Shown here: one piece after another, positions 23,962-31,125 of the stretch
Layout of the letters: every line of letters starts with the position of its first letter
How positions within the stretch are numbered: the stretch's first letter is position 1
Assembly: GCF_003234175.2 (NCBI RefSeq)
Contig: NZ_CP126257.1
Coordinates: 1,984,001-2,048,000, forward strand
DNA: 64,000 bases
DNA from: Curtobacterium sp. MCSS17_007
GTDB taxonomy: Bacteria > Actinomycetota > Actinomycetes > Actinomycetales > Microbacteriaceae
Reading direction: 5' to 3'
Position numbers and translations under genes: made by a program
Notes under the pieces: model-generated
Databases searched by the model: none
What the model was told of the DNA's origin: nothing
Seen by the model: only the letters and a program-made list of their open reading frames with translations

Positions 23962-24284
23962 CACATGTCGCAATAGCGTCGGATCGTCAAATGTATATTT
24001 CCCGACGTTAGCAACAGGGGTGACGCGGCGTAGTTCTGCGAGGACACATTTTGTCGGCCTGTCAATTAGCCGAAACGAACGACAGAACGAACGAAATGTG
24101 TCATAGCTACGCCGCCAGCCCACCATGTGACGGACTTGTCAAAACCTTACCCGACTCGCACTTCTCCACAGGCTCATGCAACGAATCGTTCGGCGCGGCA
24201 ATAACATTCAACCGTTAGTGCTGTACAACGCGCCGGACGATCCGGTCCAGGAGCGGACCATATAACTAAACAGGAGAATCATGA
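23962..24284. other. Non-coding gap with nested inverted repeats
   Basis: No confident gene. Holds the nested inverted repeats described separately (24025-24115). A 29-codon reading frame (ATG 24177 to TAA 24266) is possible but unsupported. The ArdC-like gene's ribosome binding site AGGAG lies at the right end. Confidence 0.5.
24025..24115. repeat. Nested inverted repeats, long imperfect hairpin
   Basis: Outer arms GCGGCGTAG (24025-24033) / CTACGCCGC (24107-24115); middle arms GACACATTT (24043-24051) / AAATGTGTC (24094-24102); inner TCGGC (24054-24058) / GCCGA (24069-24073), followed by repeats of GAACGA. Three collinear nested stems in 91 bases are unlikely by chance. It may be an RNA element upstream of the ArdC-like gene, or a DNA site such as a replication origin. 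Confidence 0.6.
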
Positions 24285-25076
24285 ATGAGCGAACAACTTG
24301 CCGAAGGCCGGCATCTTGACCTGAAGCAGAAACCCAACTGGGGCGTACTGCTCGAAGAAGCGCTCGAAGCTCCCGGGCAGCTGAGCGACACGTACAACCG
24401 CTTTTACCCGTACAGCTTCCTGAATCAGATCGCGCTTCGCATGCAGGGAGCGACCGAGCCCGTGGCCACCTACAAGAAGTGGCTTGAGATGCAGCGCCAG
24501 GTGCAGCGCGGGGAAAAGGCGCTAGCCATCCTCCGCCCGATCGTCGTCAACAAGGAAGACGAGTTCGGCTTCCAGGAACGCAAGGTGCGCGGATTCAAGT
24601 GGGTCAGGTGCCTGTTCCAGTACTCGCAGACCGAGGGCGAAGAGCTTCCGCCCTACCGACCGGCCGAGTGGAGCCGTGAGCGCGCGCTGGCCAACCTGGC
24701 GATCAAGGAAGTCGCCTTCACCGAACTGAACGGAAACATCCAGGGCTACGCGAACGAGAACGACGAGCTGGCGATCAACCCGGCAGCGCGCTGGCCGCTC
24801 AAGACCACGATGCACGAACTCGGTCACCTGGTGCTCAAGCACCCGAAGTGGAGCGAGGAAGAGTACCAGCAGCACAGGGGCATAGCGGAGTTCCAGGCGG
24901 AAGCGACCGCCTACCTGACGATGAACGAAATCGGGGCACGGGATCAGATGAACCCTGCCGAGAGCCGCGCCTACATCCAAAACTGGTTGAAGACGACTAC
25001 GAAGCCCGACGAAGGGCAGATGCGCTCCGTGTTCACCGCTACGGACAAGATCCTGAAAGCGGGGCGCGATGAGTGA
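24285..25076 (+). CDS. ArdC-like antirestriction protein (ssDNA-binding plus metallopeptidase)
   Basis: A 263-residue protein. The N-terminal ~125 residues fit the ArdC N-terminal domain (YPYSFLNQIALRMQGATEP, TYKKWLEMQRQVQRGEKA), which binds single-stranded DNA. The C-terminal part has the zinc-peptidase motif HELGH (177-181) and downstream E202/E206 in GIAEFQAEATAY. ArdC-family proteins protect incoming DNA from restriction. AGGAG lies about nine bases before the ATG. Placed in the early operon, it could act right after infection. Confidence 0.8.
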   Translation: MSEQLAEGRHLDLKQKPNWGVLLEEALEAPGQLSDTYNRFYPYSFLNQIALRMQGATEPVATYKKWLEMQRQVQRGEKALAILRPIVVNKEDEFGFQERKVRGFKWVRCLFQYSQTEGEELPPYRPAEWSRERALANLAIKEVAFTELNGNIQGYANENDELAINPAARWPLKTTMHELGHLVLKHPKWSEEEYQQHRGIAEFQAEATAYLTMNEIGARDQMNPAESRAYIQNWLKTTTKPDEGQMRSVFTATDKILKAGRDE

Positions 25077-25278
25077 GCAGGAGCCAATTGCACCGAATTC
25101 GAGGGAATTAGAACCTGACGTCACGTCGATGACCGAAGCCGAGCTGATCGAACTCGGGACCACTCTGCCGTCAGCCGTCACCGCACTGGGCGAACGGGCA
25201 ATGGACGAGTATTTCAAGCGACGAGGAGAGGTGATCAACAGGGCGATGGAAGAACGGAGGAATGGCGAGCATGACTGA
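25069..25278 (+). CDS. Small acidic protein (69 aa)
   Basis: ATG overlaps the end of the ArdC-like gene by eight bases, indicating coupling. The product (MSEQEPIAPNSRELEPDVTS...) is acidic with a helical second half (GERAMDEYFKRRGEVINRAM). No recognised family. Part of a run of three short overlapping genes. Confidence 0.6.
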   Translation: MSEQEPIAPNSRELEPDVTSMTEAELIELGTTLPSAVTALGERAMDEYFKRRGEVINRAMEERRNGEHD

Positions 25279-25471
25279 CGAGATTGATGAGATCGTGTAC
25301 AGATGCTTTGTACAGGGACAGTACTGGGGAACGGCAAGTGGCATCGGTGACGAAGAGAATAAGTTGAATCCCGACTACGAGCCCGACGAACCAATAGACC
25401 GCACGCAAGCGGTCGAAGCGATCGTGGCGATCTTCGAGCAATACAAGGACGATCAAGAGGGTACGGAATGA
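25271..25471 (+). CDS. Small acidic protein (66 aa)
   Basis: I chose ATG 25271 because GGAGG (25256-25260) is 10 bases upstream; the ATG at 25262 would be only one base from it. The product (MTDEIDEIVYRCFVQGQYWG...) ends in an acidic helix. Overlaps both neighbours by a few bases. Function unknown. Confidence 0.55.
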   Translation: MTDEIDEIVYRCFVQGQYWGTASGIGDEENKLNPDYEPDEPIDRTQAVEAIVAIFEQYKDDQEGTE

Positions 25472-25821
25472 GCCTACCCACCCCTACCCACTCGGACCTT
25501 CCTCCGATGGAAGACCCTATCGAAGACATCATCATCTTCGTGAAGAAGTGGCTCAACAAAATCCGATTGTCGTTCCTCAATGAAGATGAGATAATCGGCC
25601 CAGGAGAGCCTATGGTGATCCGCACCGATTACGGGACGCTCAGGATGCAGTTCCTGCCGCTCGAATCGGAACCCGACTTGAACAAGCTGGCGAGGCAGTA
25701 TCGCGCTGAAGCGGCACTACGGGCTGCAGAGCGTTCCCGCCGTCAAGTCATAAGGGCAACTCAGCAGCTGTGGGCCGTGCTGGCCGCCAACAGGCGGTTG
25801 AAAAGCCCACGTAACCGGTAA
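25468..25821 (+). CDS. Uncharacterised early protein (117 aa)
   Basis: Coupled to the previous gene by a four-base overlap (ATGA). The N-terminus is acidic and Pro-rich, the middle has a short beta region (MVIRTDYGTLRMQFLPLE), and the C-terminus is basic and helical (RAAERSRRQVIRATQQLW), suggestive of nucleic acid contact. No family recognised. Last gene before the structured non-coding region. Confidence 0.6.
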   Translation: MSLPTPTHSDLPPMEDPIEDIIIFVKKWLNKIRLSFLNEDEIIGPGEPMVIRTDYGTLRMQFLPLESEPDLNKLARQYRAEAALRAAERSRRQVIRATQQLWAVLAANRRLKSPRNR

Positions 25822-26171
25822 GCGTCCGCCGAGGACGTACGTCGCGACAAGCGGCCGGTTCGCACCTTTTCAGGATCGGTTCGACAGTCAAGCCGCGACG
25901 AGTGGCTGATATTGAGGAAAGCTAGGCGAAACGTTACGCCGATGAGGGCGGGTGCGGAGACGGCCCGCAAGGGGTTTCCACGGCTCCTATATGCCTCCGC
26001 GGTGCAGGGTTCTGAAAAGCCCCTGCCTCTCGCGGCTTTGACTGCCGGACTGATGCCGATCGCCCGATCACCGCCCGTTTACTGGTGGTGCTCTGAACCG
26101 CAGTGACCGGGCGTTCGGCGCGCACGAGCTTTTCCACCTGCTCGTGCGCCCGTCATAGGAGAACCGAACGA
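25822..26171 (+). ncRNA. Multi-branched structured RNA candidate
   Basis: This gap between early genes folds convincingly. GATCGG (25874-25879) pairs with CCGATC (26056-26061), and CAGTCAAGCCGCGA (25885-25898) with TCGCGGCTTTGACTG (26030-26044, one bulged base). Enclosed local stems: GGCG/CGCC (25925-25940), GCGGG/CCCGC (25948-25968), AGGGG/CTCCT (about 25970-25987), and GCAGGG/CCCTGC (26004-26026). Two further hairpins follow: 26072-26113 (12 of 13 pairs) and a perfect 10-bp stem GCGCACGAGC/GCTCGTGCGC (26120-26149). U-G pairs in two stems favour the plus strand. It matches no RNA family I know. Confidence 0.55.
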
Positions 26172-26534
26172 ATGGAACGAAAATCATCCCGTCACCCTGA
26201 GAAGAAGCCCGACGAGGCGCTTCTGCTGCTGGGCGACATCTACGGCGACCAGCCGGACCACGTGCTCGAAGAGCACGTCAAACACCTGTCGGAAGAAGAC
26301 CGGCAAGTTGAACTGGAACTCAAGTACCTCGAACTGGAACAGGTGGCACGGGGCCCGATGGCCTACGTCCCGACCGACGAGTTCGAGATGATGCGAGCCG
26401 TCTGGGAAGACGACACCGACGAGCAGATCGCGGAACGCATCAGCTACCTGCGCGACCGTCACCTGACCGTGCTCGGCCACTACGCGGTGATCCGCGCGGT
26501 GAAGACCATGCGCTCAAAGGACGACGAGTCATGA
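26172..26534 (+). CDS. Uncharacterised early protein (120 aa)
   Basis: An acidic helical protein (MERKSSRHPEKKPDEALLLL...). The ATG at 26172 follows AGGAGAACC about 10 bases upstream, itself just after a 10-bp hairpin, so its translation could be affected by the upstream structure. Stop overlaps the start of the nuclease gene (ATGA). No family recognised. Confidence 0.6.
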   Translation: MERKSSRHPEKKPDEALLLLGDIYGDQPDHVLEEHVKHLSEEDRQVELELKYLELEQVARGPMAYVPTDEFEMMRAVWEDDTDEQIAERISYLRDRHLTVLGHYAVIRAVKTMRSKDDES

Positions 26535-27082
26535 GCGAGAGCAGCGAGAAGGGCAAGAGCCTGGAGAACTACATAGCGAAGACGCTTCAGAAGAAGCTCG
26601 GCGCCCGCGTGAAGCGCGATGGCAAGTCCGGCGCGGGCAGCCATCAGAAGATGGACATCAGCGACTACTTCCGGGACACGCCGTTCGACATCGAAGCGAA
26701 GAACCACAAGACGATCAAGCTCGGCGAGTTTTGGGGACAGACGGTCGCCGGAGCGAGCATGGGGCGCGTTCCCCTGCTGGTCGTGCAGCTCAAGGACGAG
26801 CCGCTGGCCGTGCTGAGGTTCGACGACCTGGTGAACATCGTCGCGGAACTGAAAGAGGCCAACGAGACGATCGCGGATCTGCGCCGGCCGATGAGTCACG
26901 ACATCCCACGCACGCGCGAGGAAGTGTTGGAACAGATCGAGACGGTGTTCGCGCCCGCCAAGAAGGACGACGACACCAAGACGTGCCGCAACGGCCACAT
27001 GATCGCGCCGGGCCAGACGCGTTGCCTGGCGAAGGGCTGCCAATACTCGTTCGGGTACAAGGCCAAGAAGATCAAGAAGTAG
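26531..27082 (+). CDS. PD-(D/E)XK nuclease (Holliday-junction-resolvase-like) with zinc ribbon
   Basis: A 183-residue protein. Residues ~25-60 show the PD-(D/E)XK core: VKRDGKSGAGSHQKMDISDY with D42, then FDIEAKNHK with E55 and K57. The C-terminus has C152, H155, C165 and C170 spaced as a small zinc-binding ribbon. Such nucleases resolve branched DNA during phage recombination, fitting the ERF protein in the same operon. The zinc ribbon fused at the end is less usual. Coupled to the preceding gene by overlap. Confidence 0.75.
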   Translation: MSESSEKGKSLENYIAKTLQKKLGARVKRDGKSGAGSHQKMDISDYFRDTPFDIEAKNHKTIKLGEFWGQTVAGASMGRVPLLVVQLKDEPLAVLRFDDLVNIVAELKEANETIADLRRPMSHDIPRTREEVLEQIETVFAPAKKDDDTKTCRNGHMIAPGQTRCLAKGCQYSFGYKAKKIKK

Positions 27083-27150
27083 GTCACGGGCCTACTGCTG
27101 CGCCCGGACTTCGGACGCGGCTCAAGCCCATGATCCGAAGAGGTGCCACC

Positions 27151-27636
27151 ATGCCGCAAGGCATCCTGATCCCCGTAGAAGAAGCCGAACCGCTCCGCGT
27201 GGTCGAGCTCAAGAAGGTGTCCGACTACCAGGCCGCGATCGGAGGGTGGGTCGAAGTCGTCGACTTGGACTCCCCCGAAGCGTCGATCTGGTTCGACGAG
27301 GAAGGCAAGCTCAAGAACCTGCCGCTCAACCGCCGCGCGTCCCTGATCCTGTGGATGCACAACCCGGCGTTCCGCGACCGGGACGTAGTGAAGGGACCGG
27401 CCATCGTGCTCGGCCCCGGCAACGAAGACGGAGAGACGCAGGACGTGCCTCCGGAACTCAAGATGCTGCTCACGGTCAGGGAGACGCTGCGCGTCGAAGT
27501 GCAGACGGCCGACAACGGCGAAGCCTGGAACATCAACCAGCGCCGGTTCCCCGACTGGGTGGACGCGTACAACTTCGCGCTCGCCCTCTCCGACCGCTGG
27601 ATGGCGGTCGAACGGGTGCGAGTGGTGCCCGAGTGA
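27151..27636 (+). CDS. DUF3846-like protein
   Basis: A 161-residue protein starting MPQGILIPVEEAEPLRVVEL. The N-terminal pattern ILIP...LRVVELKKVSDYQAAIGGWVE matches the DUF3846 family, common in actinophages and plasmids but without a known function. AGAGG is seven bases before the ATG at 27151; an upstream ATG at 27130 is less likely. Last gene of the early operon, followed by a terminator. Confidence 0.7.
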   Translation: MPQGILIPVEEAEPLRVVELKKVSDYQAAIGGWVEVVDLDSPEASIWFDEEGKLKNLPLNRRASLILWMHNPAFRDRDVVKGPAIVLGPGNEDGETQDVPPELKMLLTVRETLRVEVQTADNGEAWNINQRRFPDWVDAYNFALALSDRWMAVERVRVVPE

Positions 27637-27645
27637 TCATGGAAG

Positions 27646-27670
27646 ACCCGTCGCGTCAGCGGCGGGTTTT
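27646..27670 (+). terminator. Intrinsic terminator of the early operon
   Basis: ACCCGTCGC-GTCA-GCGGCGGGT followed by TTT: nine base pairs with one U-G pair and a four-base loop, ten bases after the stop codon. Confidence 0.85.
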
Positions 27671-27686
27671 CACGTCCAATTGAAGA

Positions 27687-27729
27687 GCCCCCTGTCCGCG
27701 AGATCGGTAACCTCAAGCGGACAGGGGGC
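27687..27729. terminator. 13-bp hairpin between convergent transcription units
   Basis: GCCCCCTGTCCGC (27687-27699) pairs perfectly with GCGGACAGGGGGC (27717-27729). Together with the preceding terminator it isolates the early operon from the leftward gene ending at 27751. Confidence 0.75.
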
Positions 27730-27750
27730 GGGCGGGTGATCAGGACCGGA

Positions 27751-28065
27751 TCAGTCCTGCTGGCTGGGACGAAAACCCTTGCGTCGTCCCCGGAGGCCGT
27801 CGGCGTTCTTGAGAACGTCGTTGATCTTCGGGGAGAGCTTGTTGAACTCTTCCAGGGTGACGACGATCTGCTGGGTGTCCCCATTGCGGATCTCGAGAGC
27901 GACGAGGTTCCCCGCGTCCTTGAGGCCGGAGACCTCTTCGGGCAGGGCGTCGAACTGAACGGGCTCGTCCAGCTGCGGGTGGCGTCGGACGACGACCGTG
28001 ACGAACTTCTCGTCGGCGTCTTCCTTGCCTGACAGGTCCGACACGCGGACCGACCGGTAGGCCAT
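27751..28065 (-). CDS. Conserved small phage protein (104 aa)
   Basis: Begins MAYRSVRVSDLSGKEDADEK and continues with a beta-rich acidic/basic body (FVTVVVRRHPQLDEPVQFDA). The N-terminal pattern recurs, to my recollection, in small actinobacterial phage and plasmid proteins of unknown function. GAAGGGAAAG lies upstream of the ATG. It is divergent from the 44-residue gene, with an AT-rich control region between them. Confidence 0.65.
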   Translation of the reverse strand: MAYRSVRVSDLSGKEDADEKFVTVVVRRHPQLDEPVQFDALPEEVSGLKDAGNLVALEIRNGDTQQIVVTLEEFNKLSPKINDVLKNADGLRGRRKGFRPSQQD

Positions 28066-28199
28066 TGATCTTTCCCTTCTAGTTGCGAGCGAGCACGCGC
28101 CGTGTCGCTGCCCTTATTGAGACATATTCAATGACTGCCGTAAATTGTAGTTAATACAACAGTATTAGGCGACCTCTGTTGGTACAATAGAAGCTACAA
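28066..28199. promoter_or_regulatory. AT-rich divergent control region
   Basis: Contains the inverted repeats TTGA-GACATA-TTCAA (near 28116-28131) and TTGTA-GTTAA-TACAA (near 28145-28159) and a rightward -10 TACAAT (28183-28188). The palindromes look like repressor operators between two divergent genes. Confidence 0.5.
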
Positions 28200-28334
28200 A
28201 TGAACACGTTCGATCTCGCCAGCTACGTGGAAAAGTCGGCCGCCGCCAGCGGCGTTCCGTTGCGCGTGCTGGACCAGGGGGCTCTTCGAGAAGTCGCTCA
28301 GCTGGTACTCAAGAGGTTGCGGCCTCGACCTTAA
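28200..28334 (+). CDS. Small phage protein (44 aa)
   Basis: MNTFDLASYVEKSAAASGVP... a short helical protein, with TACAAT 11 bases before the ATG and no ribosome binding site. It resembles small proteins often found in actinobacterial phages and genomes (a YVEKS..ASGVPL..-type pattern), function unknown. Its TAA shares the palindrome TTAA with the stop codon of the convergent membrane gene. Too short for most gene callers. Confidence 0.6.
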   Translation: MNTFDLASYVEKSAAASGVPLRVLDQGALREVAQLVLKRLRPRP

Positions 28335-29125
28335 ATGTCCTCGTCAGCCGGGGTCGACGGCTCCGCTGCTTGCTCGGGGAACAGCATCTGCTCCAAGTCC
28401 TTCGACTGCTCCATCTGCTCCGCGTAGTACGCCTCGTTCTCAGCGTCGATCCGGTGTCCGTCGCGCATGACGACCCCCAACCCTCCGTGGATGCTCTCGT
28501 TCCACTTCTTCTGGTTCTTCTGGATCTCAATGAGGGCCTTGGCAGCGTGGTGCACGGTCTTCAGTTCGACCCAACGCCGCGTCTTGTAGACGGACCAATC
28601 GAGCACGACCTTCGAGACGCGCTCCGCGCCCCCGACGCCCTTGTACCTAACAAATCCCTCGTGACGATCCGGAAGGTCGCTCTTCTTGCGCGTCATGCCG
28701 CTGTCCCAGAGCGTCCTCCACTCCTGGCCGGGCGCGAGGACCGGAATCACGTCAGGCATGGCCACCGGCTCCGTCGAACCGAAAGCCGTGCGCCTAAGAG
28801 CCGGGGTGATGTCGGTCCGCACGTCGAGTGCCGCCGTCTGGCCGTAGTTCTTGATGACGAGTTCGATCAGCACTTGCGACGCGCTGCTCGGTTCGGTGTA
28901 CATGACGACATACGGCTGACTGCGTTCAACCTCAAGCTCGGCAACTTGCTTGCGAGCTTCCTTGCCCTCGTCGATTTGCTTCCGGGCATAAAGGGCAGCT
29001 GCCAGGGCCACGCCGAACGTTAGCACGGCGGCAGCGGCCATGATCCAGTCCGTGACTGACGGCCCAGTGCCCTGAACAGCCTCCAGAAGCCTCTCGAAGT
29101 CTCGTTCCGTCACGCCTGCGATCAT
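28331..29125 (-). CDS. Accessory membrane protein next to the attachment site (moron C)
   Basis: A 264-residue protein. One membrane helix (residues ~22-44, WIMAAAAVLTFGVALAAALY) is followed by a short coiled coil (ARKQIDEGKEARKQVAELEV) and a beta-rich domain (YVVMYTEPSSASQVLIELVI...) and an acidic C-terminus. The ATG at 29125 lies six bases after CAGAAT (29132-29137), again leaderless. Position at the prophage edge and separate promoter fit a lysogenic conversion gene. No known family recognised. Confidence 0.7.
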   Translation of the reverse strand: MIAGVTERDFERLLEAVQGTGPSVTDWIMAAAAVLTFGVALAAALYARKQIDEGKEARKQVAELEVERSQPYVVMYTEPSSASQVLIELVIKNYGQTAALDVRTDITPALRRTAFGSTEPVAMPDVIPVLAPGQEWRTLWDSGMTRKKSDLPDRHEGFVRYKGVGGAERVSKVVLDWSVYKTRRWVELKTVHHAAKALIEIQKNQKKWNESIHGGLGVVMRDGHRIDAENEAYYAEQMEQSKDLEQMLFPEQAAEPSTPADEDI

Positions 29126-29166
29126 GTAGCGATTCTGGCAGTTCTCGGCCGTCAAGGCCCGCACAG

Positions 29167-29215
29167 CCCCTCTCAGAGGGGTATCGTTCGTGCTTCGTCC
29201 AGATTCTTTGACTCG
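29167..29215. other. Prophage right attachment junction (attR) inside comM
   Basis: Normal ComM coding reads to ...VLFLDE (GAG at 29212-29214) and then changes to unrelated residues and a stop at 29173, so the crossover lies close to 29,205-29,216. A perfect palindrome CCCCTC-TCA-GAGGGG (29167-29181) lies just inside the phage. The common core cannot be defined without attL. Confidence 0.75.
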
Positions 29216-30132
29216 TCGAGGAACAGCACACCGCGCGTCGCCCGCGACACCGCACCGGGGCGCACGGTGCCGGAGCCGCCCCCGATGAGCGACACGGCGG
29301 ACGCAGAGTGGTGGGGTGCCTCCCACGGTGGCCTCGTCGTCCACGAGGCCACGCCGTGCCCGGCGACCGACCGGACCGCCGCGACCTCGAGGGCGGCTTC
29401 CTCGTCGAGGTCCGGCAGCAGCCCGGGCAGGCGCTCGGCGAGCATCGTCTTGCCCGCACCCGGCGGCCCCACGAGCAGCGCGTGGTGCCCACCCGCGGCG
29501 GCAGCGACCACCGCGCGGACCCCCACCGGGTTGCCGATGACCTCCGCGAGCTCGGCGGCAGGTGACCGCTCGGGCAGGACCGGTGGGGCGGTGACCGGCT
29601 CGACGTCGACCGGGGGCAGCAGCGCGCCGGCGTCGATGGCGGCCGCCCGGAGCGAGTCGACCGCGCGGACCTCGACACCGTGCACGAACCGCGCCTCGTC
29701 GGCGTTGCCAGCGGGCAGGACGACCCGGTCGACACCGGCGTCGCGGGCAGCGAGCAGCATCGGGACGACACCGGGCACCGGCCGGAGCCGCCCGTCGAGC
29801 CCGAGCTCACCGATGTAGACGACGCGCTCGCTCACGCGCGGTGCGACGTCCGCCCCGGCGAGCACCGCCATGGCGATGGCGAGGTCGAACCCCGACCCTC
29901 GCTTCGGGATCGCGGCCGGGGTCAGGTTCACCGTGATCCGTCGCGCGGGCAGCGGAGCCCCGGCGTTCGCGGCAGCGGCACGGACGCGTTCCCGGGCCTC
30001 CCCCAGCGACGTGTCCGGCAGTCCGATGATGCTGAACGCCGGCAGCTGGCTCGTCAGGTGTGCCTCGACCTCGATCCGTCGGCCGGTGACGCCGAGGAGC
30101 GCGACCGCGGCCGACCGGCCGATCCCGGTCAC
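29173..30132 (-). pseudogene. comM: comM (YifB, Mg-chelatase-like AAA+ helicase), split by the prophage
   Basis: The 319-codon remnant starts at GTG 30132, overlapping the yraN stop (GTGA). It has the N-terminal ribosomal-S5-like domain and the AAA+ Walker A GPPGAGKT (residues 222-229), and reaches the Walker B region GVLFLDE (301-307), after which 12 phage-encoded residues and a stop follow. Full-length ComM is about 500 residues, so Walker B onward and the C-terminal domain are lost; the rest should lie left of the window. ComM promotes branch migration during natural transformation, so the lysogen should lack this function. Confidence 0.9.
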
Positions 30133-30482
30133 AGGATCCCCTCGAGGTGCTCGACCCCGACCCGGTCGCCGTCGACGTGCACCGCGACGGCATCGAGCCG
30201 GATCGCCGCTGCGTGCACTCCCGGGTGCGCCGCGAACCACATCGGGACGAGCTGGCGCAGCCGCGCGGTCTTCGCCGGCGTGATCGCCTCGAACGGGTGA
30301 CCGGTCGACACCCCCGCCCTCGTCTTCACCTCGATGAACACGAGCGTCGGGCCGTGCCACGCGACGACGTCGATCTCTCCGCGCGCACACCGCCAGTTGC
30401 GTTCCACCAATCGGTACCCGTGATCGGTGAGCCATTCCACCGCGTGGTCCTCGCCGTACCCGCCGAGTGTTCGTCGTTCCAT
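30129..30482 (-). CDS. yraN: YraN/UPF0102 family nuclease-like protein
   Basis: A 117-residue protein starting MERRTLGGYGEDHAVEWLTD with GGAGG eight bases upstream. It has the endonuclease-like core of UPF0102: ARGEIDVVAWHGPTLVFIEV with D, E and K (EVKTR) of a PD-(D/E)XK fold. Its cellular role is unclear. It precedes comM, with dprA expected next, the usual order rnhB-yraN-comM-dprA of many bacteria. The reading frame is open further upstream, but the ATG at 30482 fits the family. Confidence 0.85.
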   Translation of the reverse strand: MERRTLGGYGEDHAVEWLTDHGYRLVERNWRCARGEIDVVAWHGPTLVFIEVKTRAGVSTGHPFEAITPAKTARLRQLVPMWFAAHPGVHAAAIRLDAVAVHVDGDRVGVEHLEGIL

Positions 30483-30590
30483 GTCGTCGCCTCCGTCGAC
30501 AACGATCCGCGACGACAGCCTCCGCCGAAGTTCCGGAGGGCCGATCTGTGGAGGAGCACGACTGGAGGAAATGCTGTGCAGGAATGACGA

Positions 30591-30623
30591 GACCCCGGGT
30601 GATGCGTGATCACCCGGGGTCTG
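30591..30623 (-). terminator. Hairpin after lsr2
   Basis: AGACCCCGGGTGA (30591-30603) pairs with TCACCCGGGGTCT (30611-30623): 13 perfect pairs, seven-base loop, 12 bases after the lsr2 stop. No T-tract, as is usual in GC-rich actinobacteria. Confidence 0.65.
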
Positions 30624-30634
30624 GAACGACAGCG

Positions 30635-30988
30635 TCAGTGCGCGGCTGCGTAGGCTTCCTGCACCTGCGTGGAGATACGGCCGCGGCTCGAGACCTCGTA
30701 GCCGTTCTCCTTCGCCCACTCGCGGATCTTCGCGAGCTCTTCGGAGTTCCCGCGCTTCGGCGACGACTTCGGCGCGGAACCGCTGCCGCCGGAACGGCGA
30801 CCGGACACCTTGCGGGCCGCTGCCACGTAGTCGGAGATCGCTTCGCGGAACTTGTCCACGTTGTCGTCGGACAGGTCGATCTCGTAGTTGGAACCGTCGA
30901 ATGCGAATTCCACGGTACGGCCTTCGCCGGCGGCGATGGGCGAGTCGTCGAGGTCGTCGACGAGCTGGACGGTGACCTTCTGTGCCAT
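30635..30988 (-). CDS. lsr2: Lsr2, nucleoid-associated xenogeneic silencer
   Basis: A 117-residue protein (MAQKVTVQLVDDLDDSPIAA...). The N-terminal dimerisation domain is followed by a flexible Gly/Ser/Lys-rich linker and a DNA-binding domain ending SSRGRISTQVQEAYAAAH. The RGR AT-hook-like motif is present. Lsr2 binds AT-rich, often foreign, DNA and represses it; the adjacent prophage is the obvious local target class. AGGAG lies seven bases before the ATG at 30988, so the upstream extension of the frame is rejected. Confidence 0.92.
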   Translation of the reverse strand: MAQKVTVQLVDDLDDSPIAAGEGRTVEFAFDGSNYEIDLSDDNVDKFREAISDYVAAARKVSGRRSGGSGSAPKSSPKRGNSEELAKIREWAKENGYEVSSRGRISTQVQEAYAAAH

Positions 30989-31125
30989 GTCGTGCTCCTG
31001 GGTCGAGGGGTGGTGGTCCCCATGACGACGAGTCACGGGGAAAGGATCTCCACCACCGTAGCGCGACAATTCCAGGAATGTCACCGGAATGCCGCCGCGT
31101 CGCTATTCCGACAGGAAAGCGACGA

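Noticed and set aside
25874..26061. RNase P RNA, group I intron or hammerhead ribozyme
   Set aside because: GAGGAAAG and GAAAC/GATGAG words recall such RNAs, but the remaining conserved parts and their order are missing and the length is wrong.
1..29210. Integrase, excisionase or lysis genes in the visible part of the prophage
   Set aside because: I looked through both strands and found no tyrosine or serine recombinase, endolysin or clear holin. They are probably left of the window.
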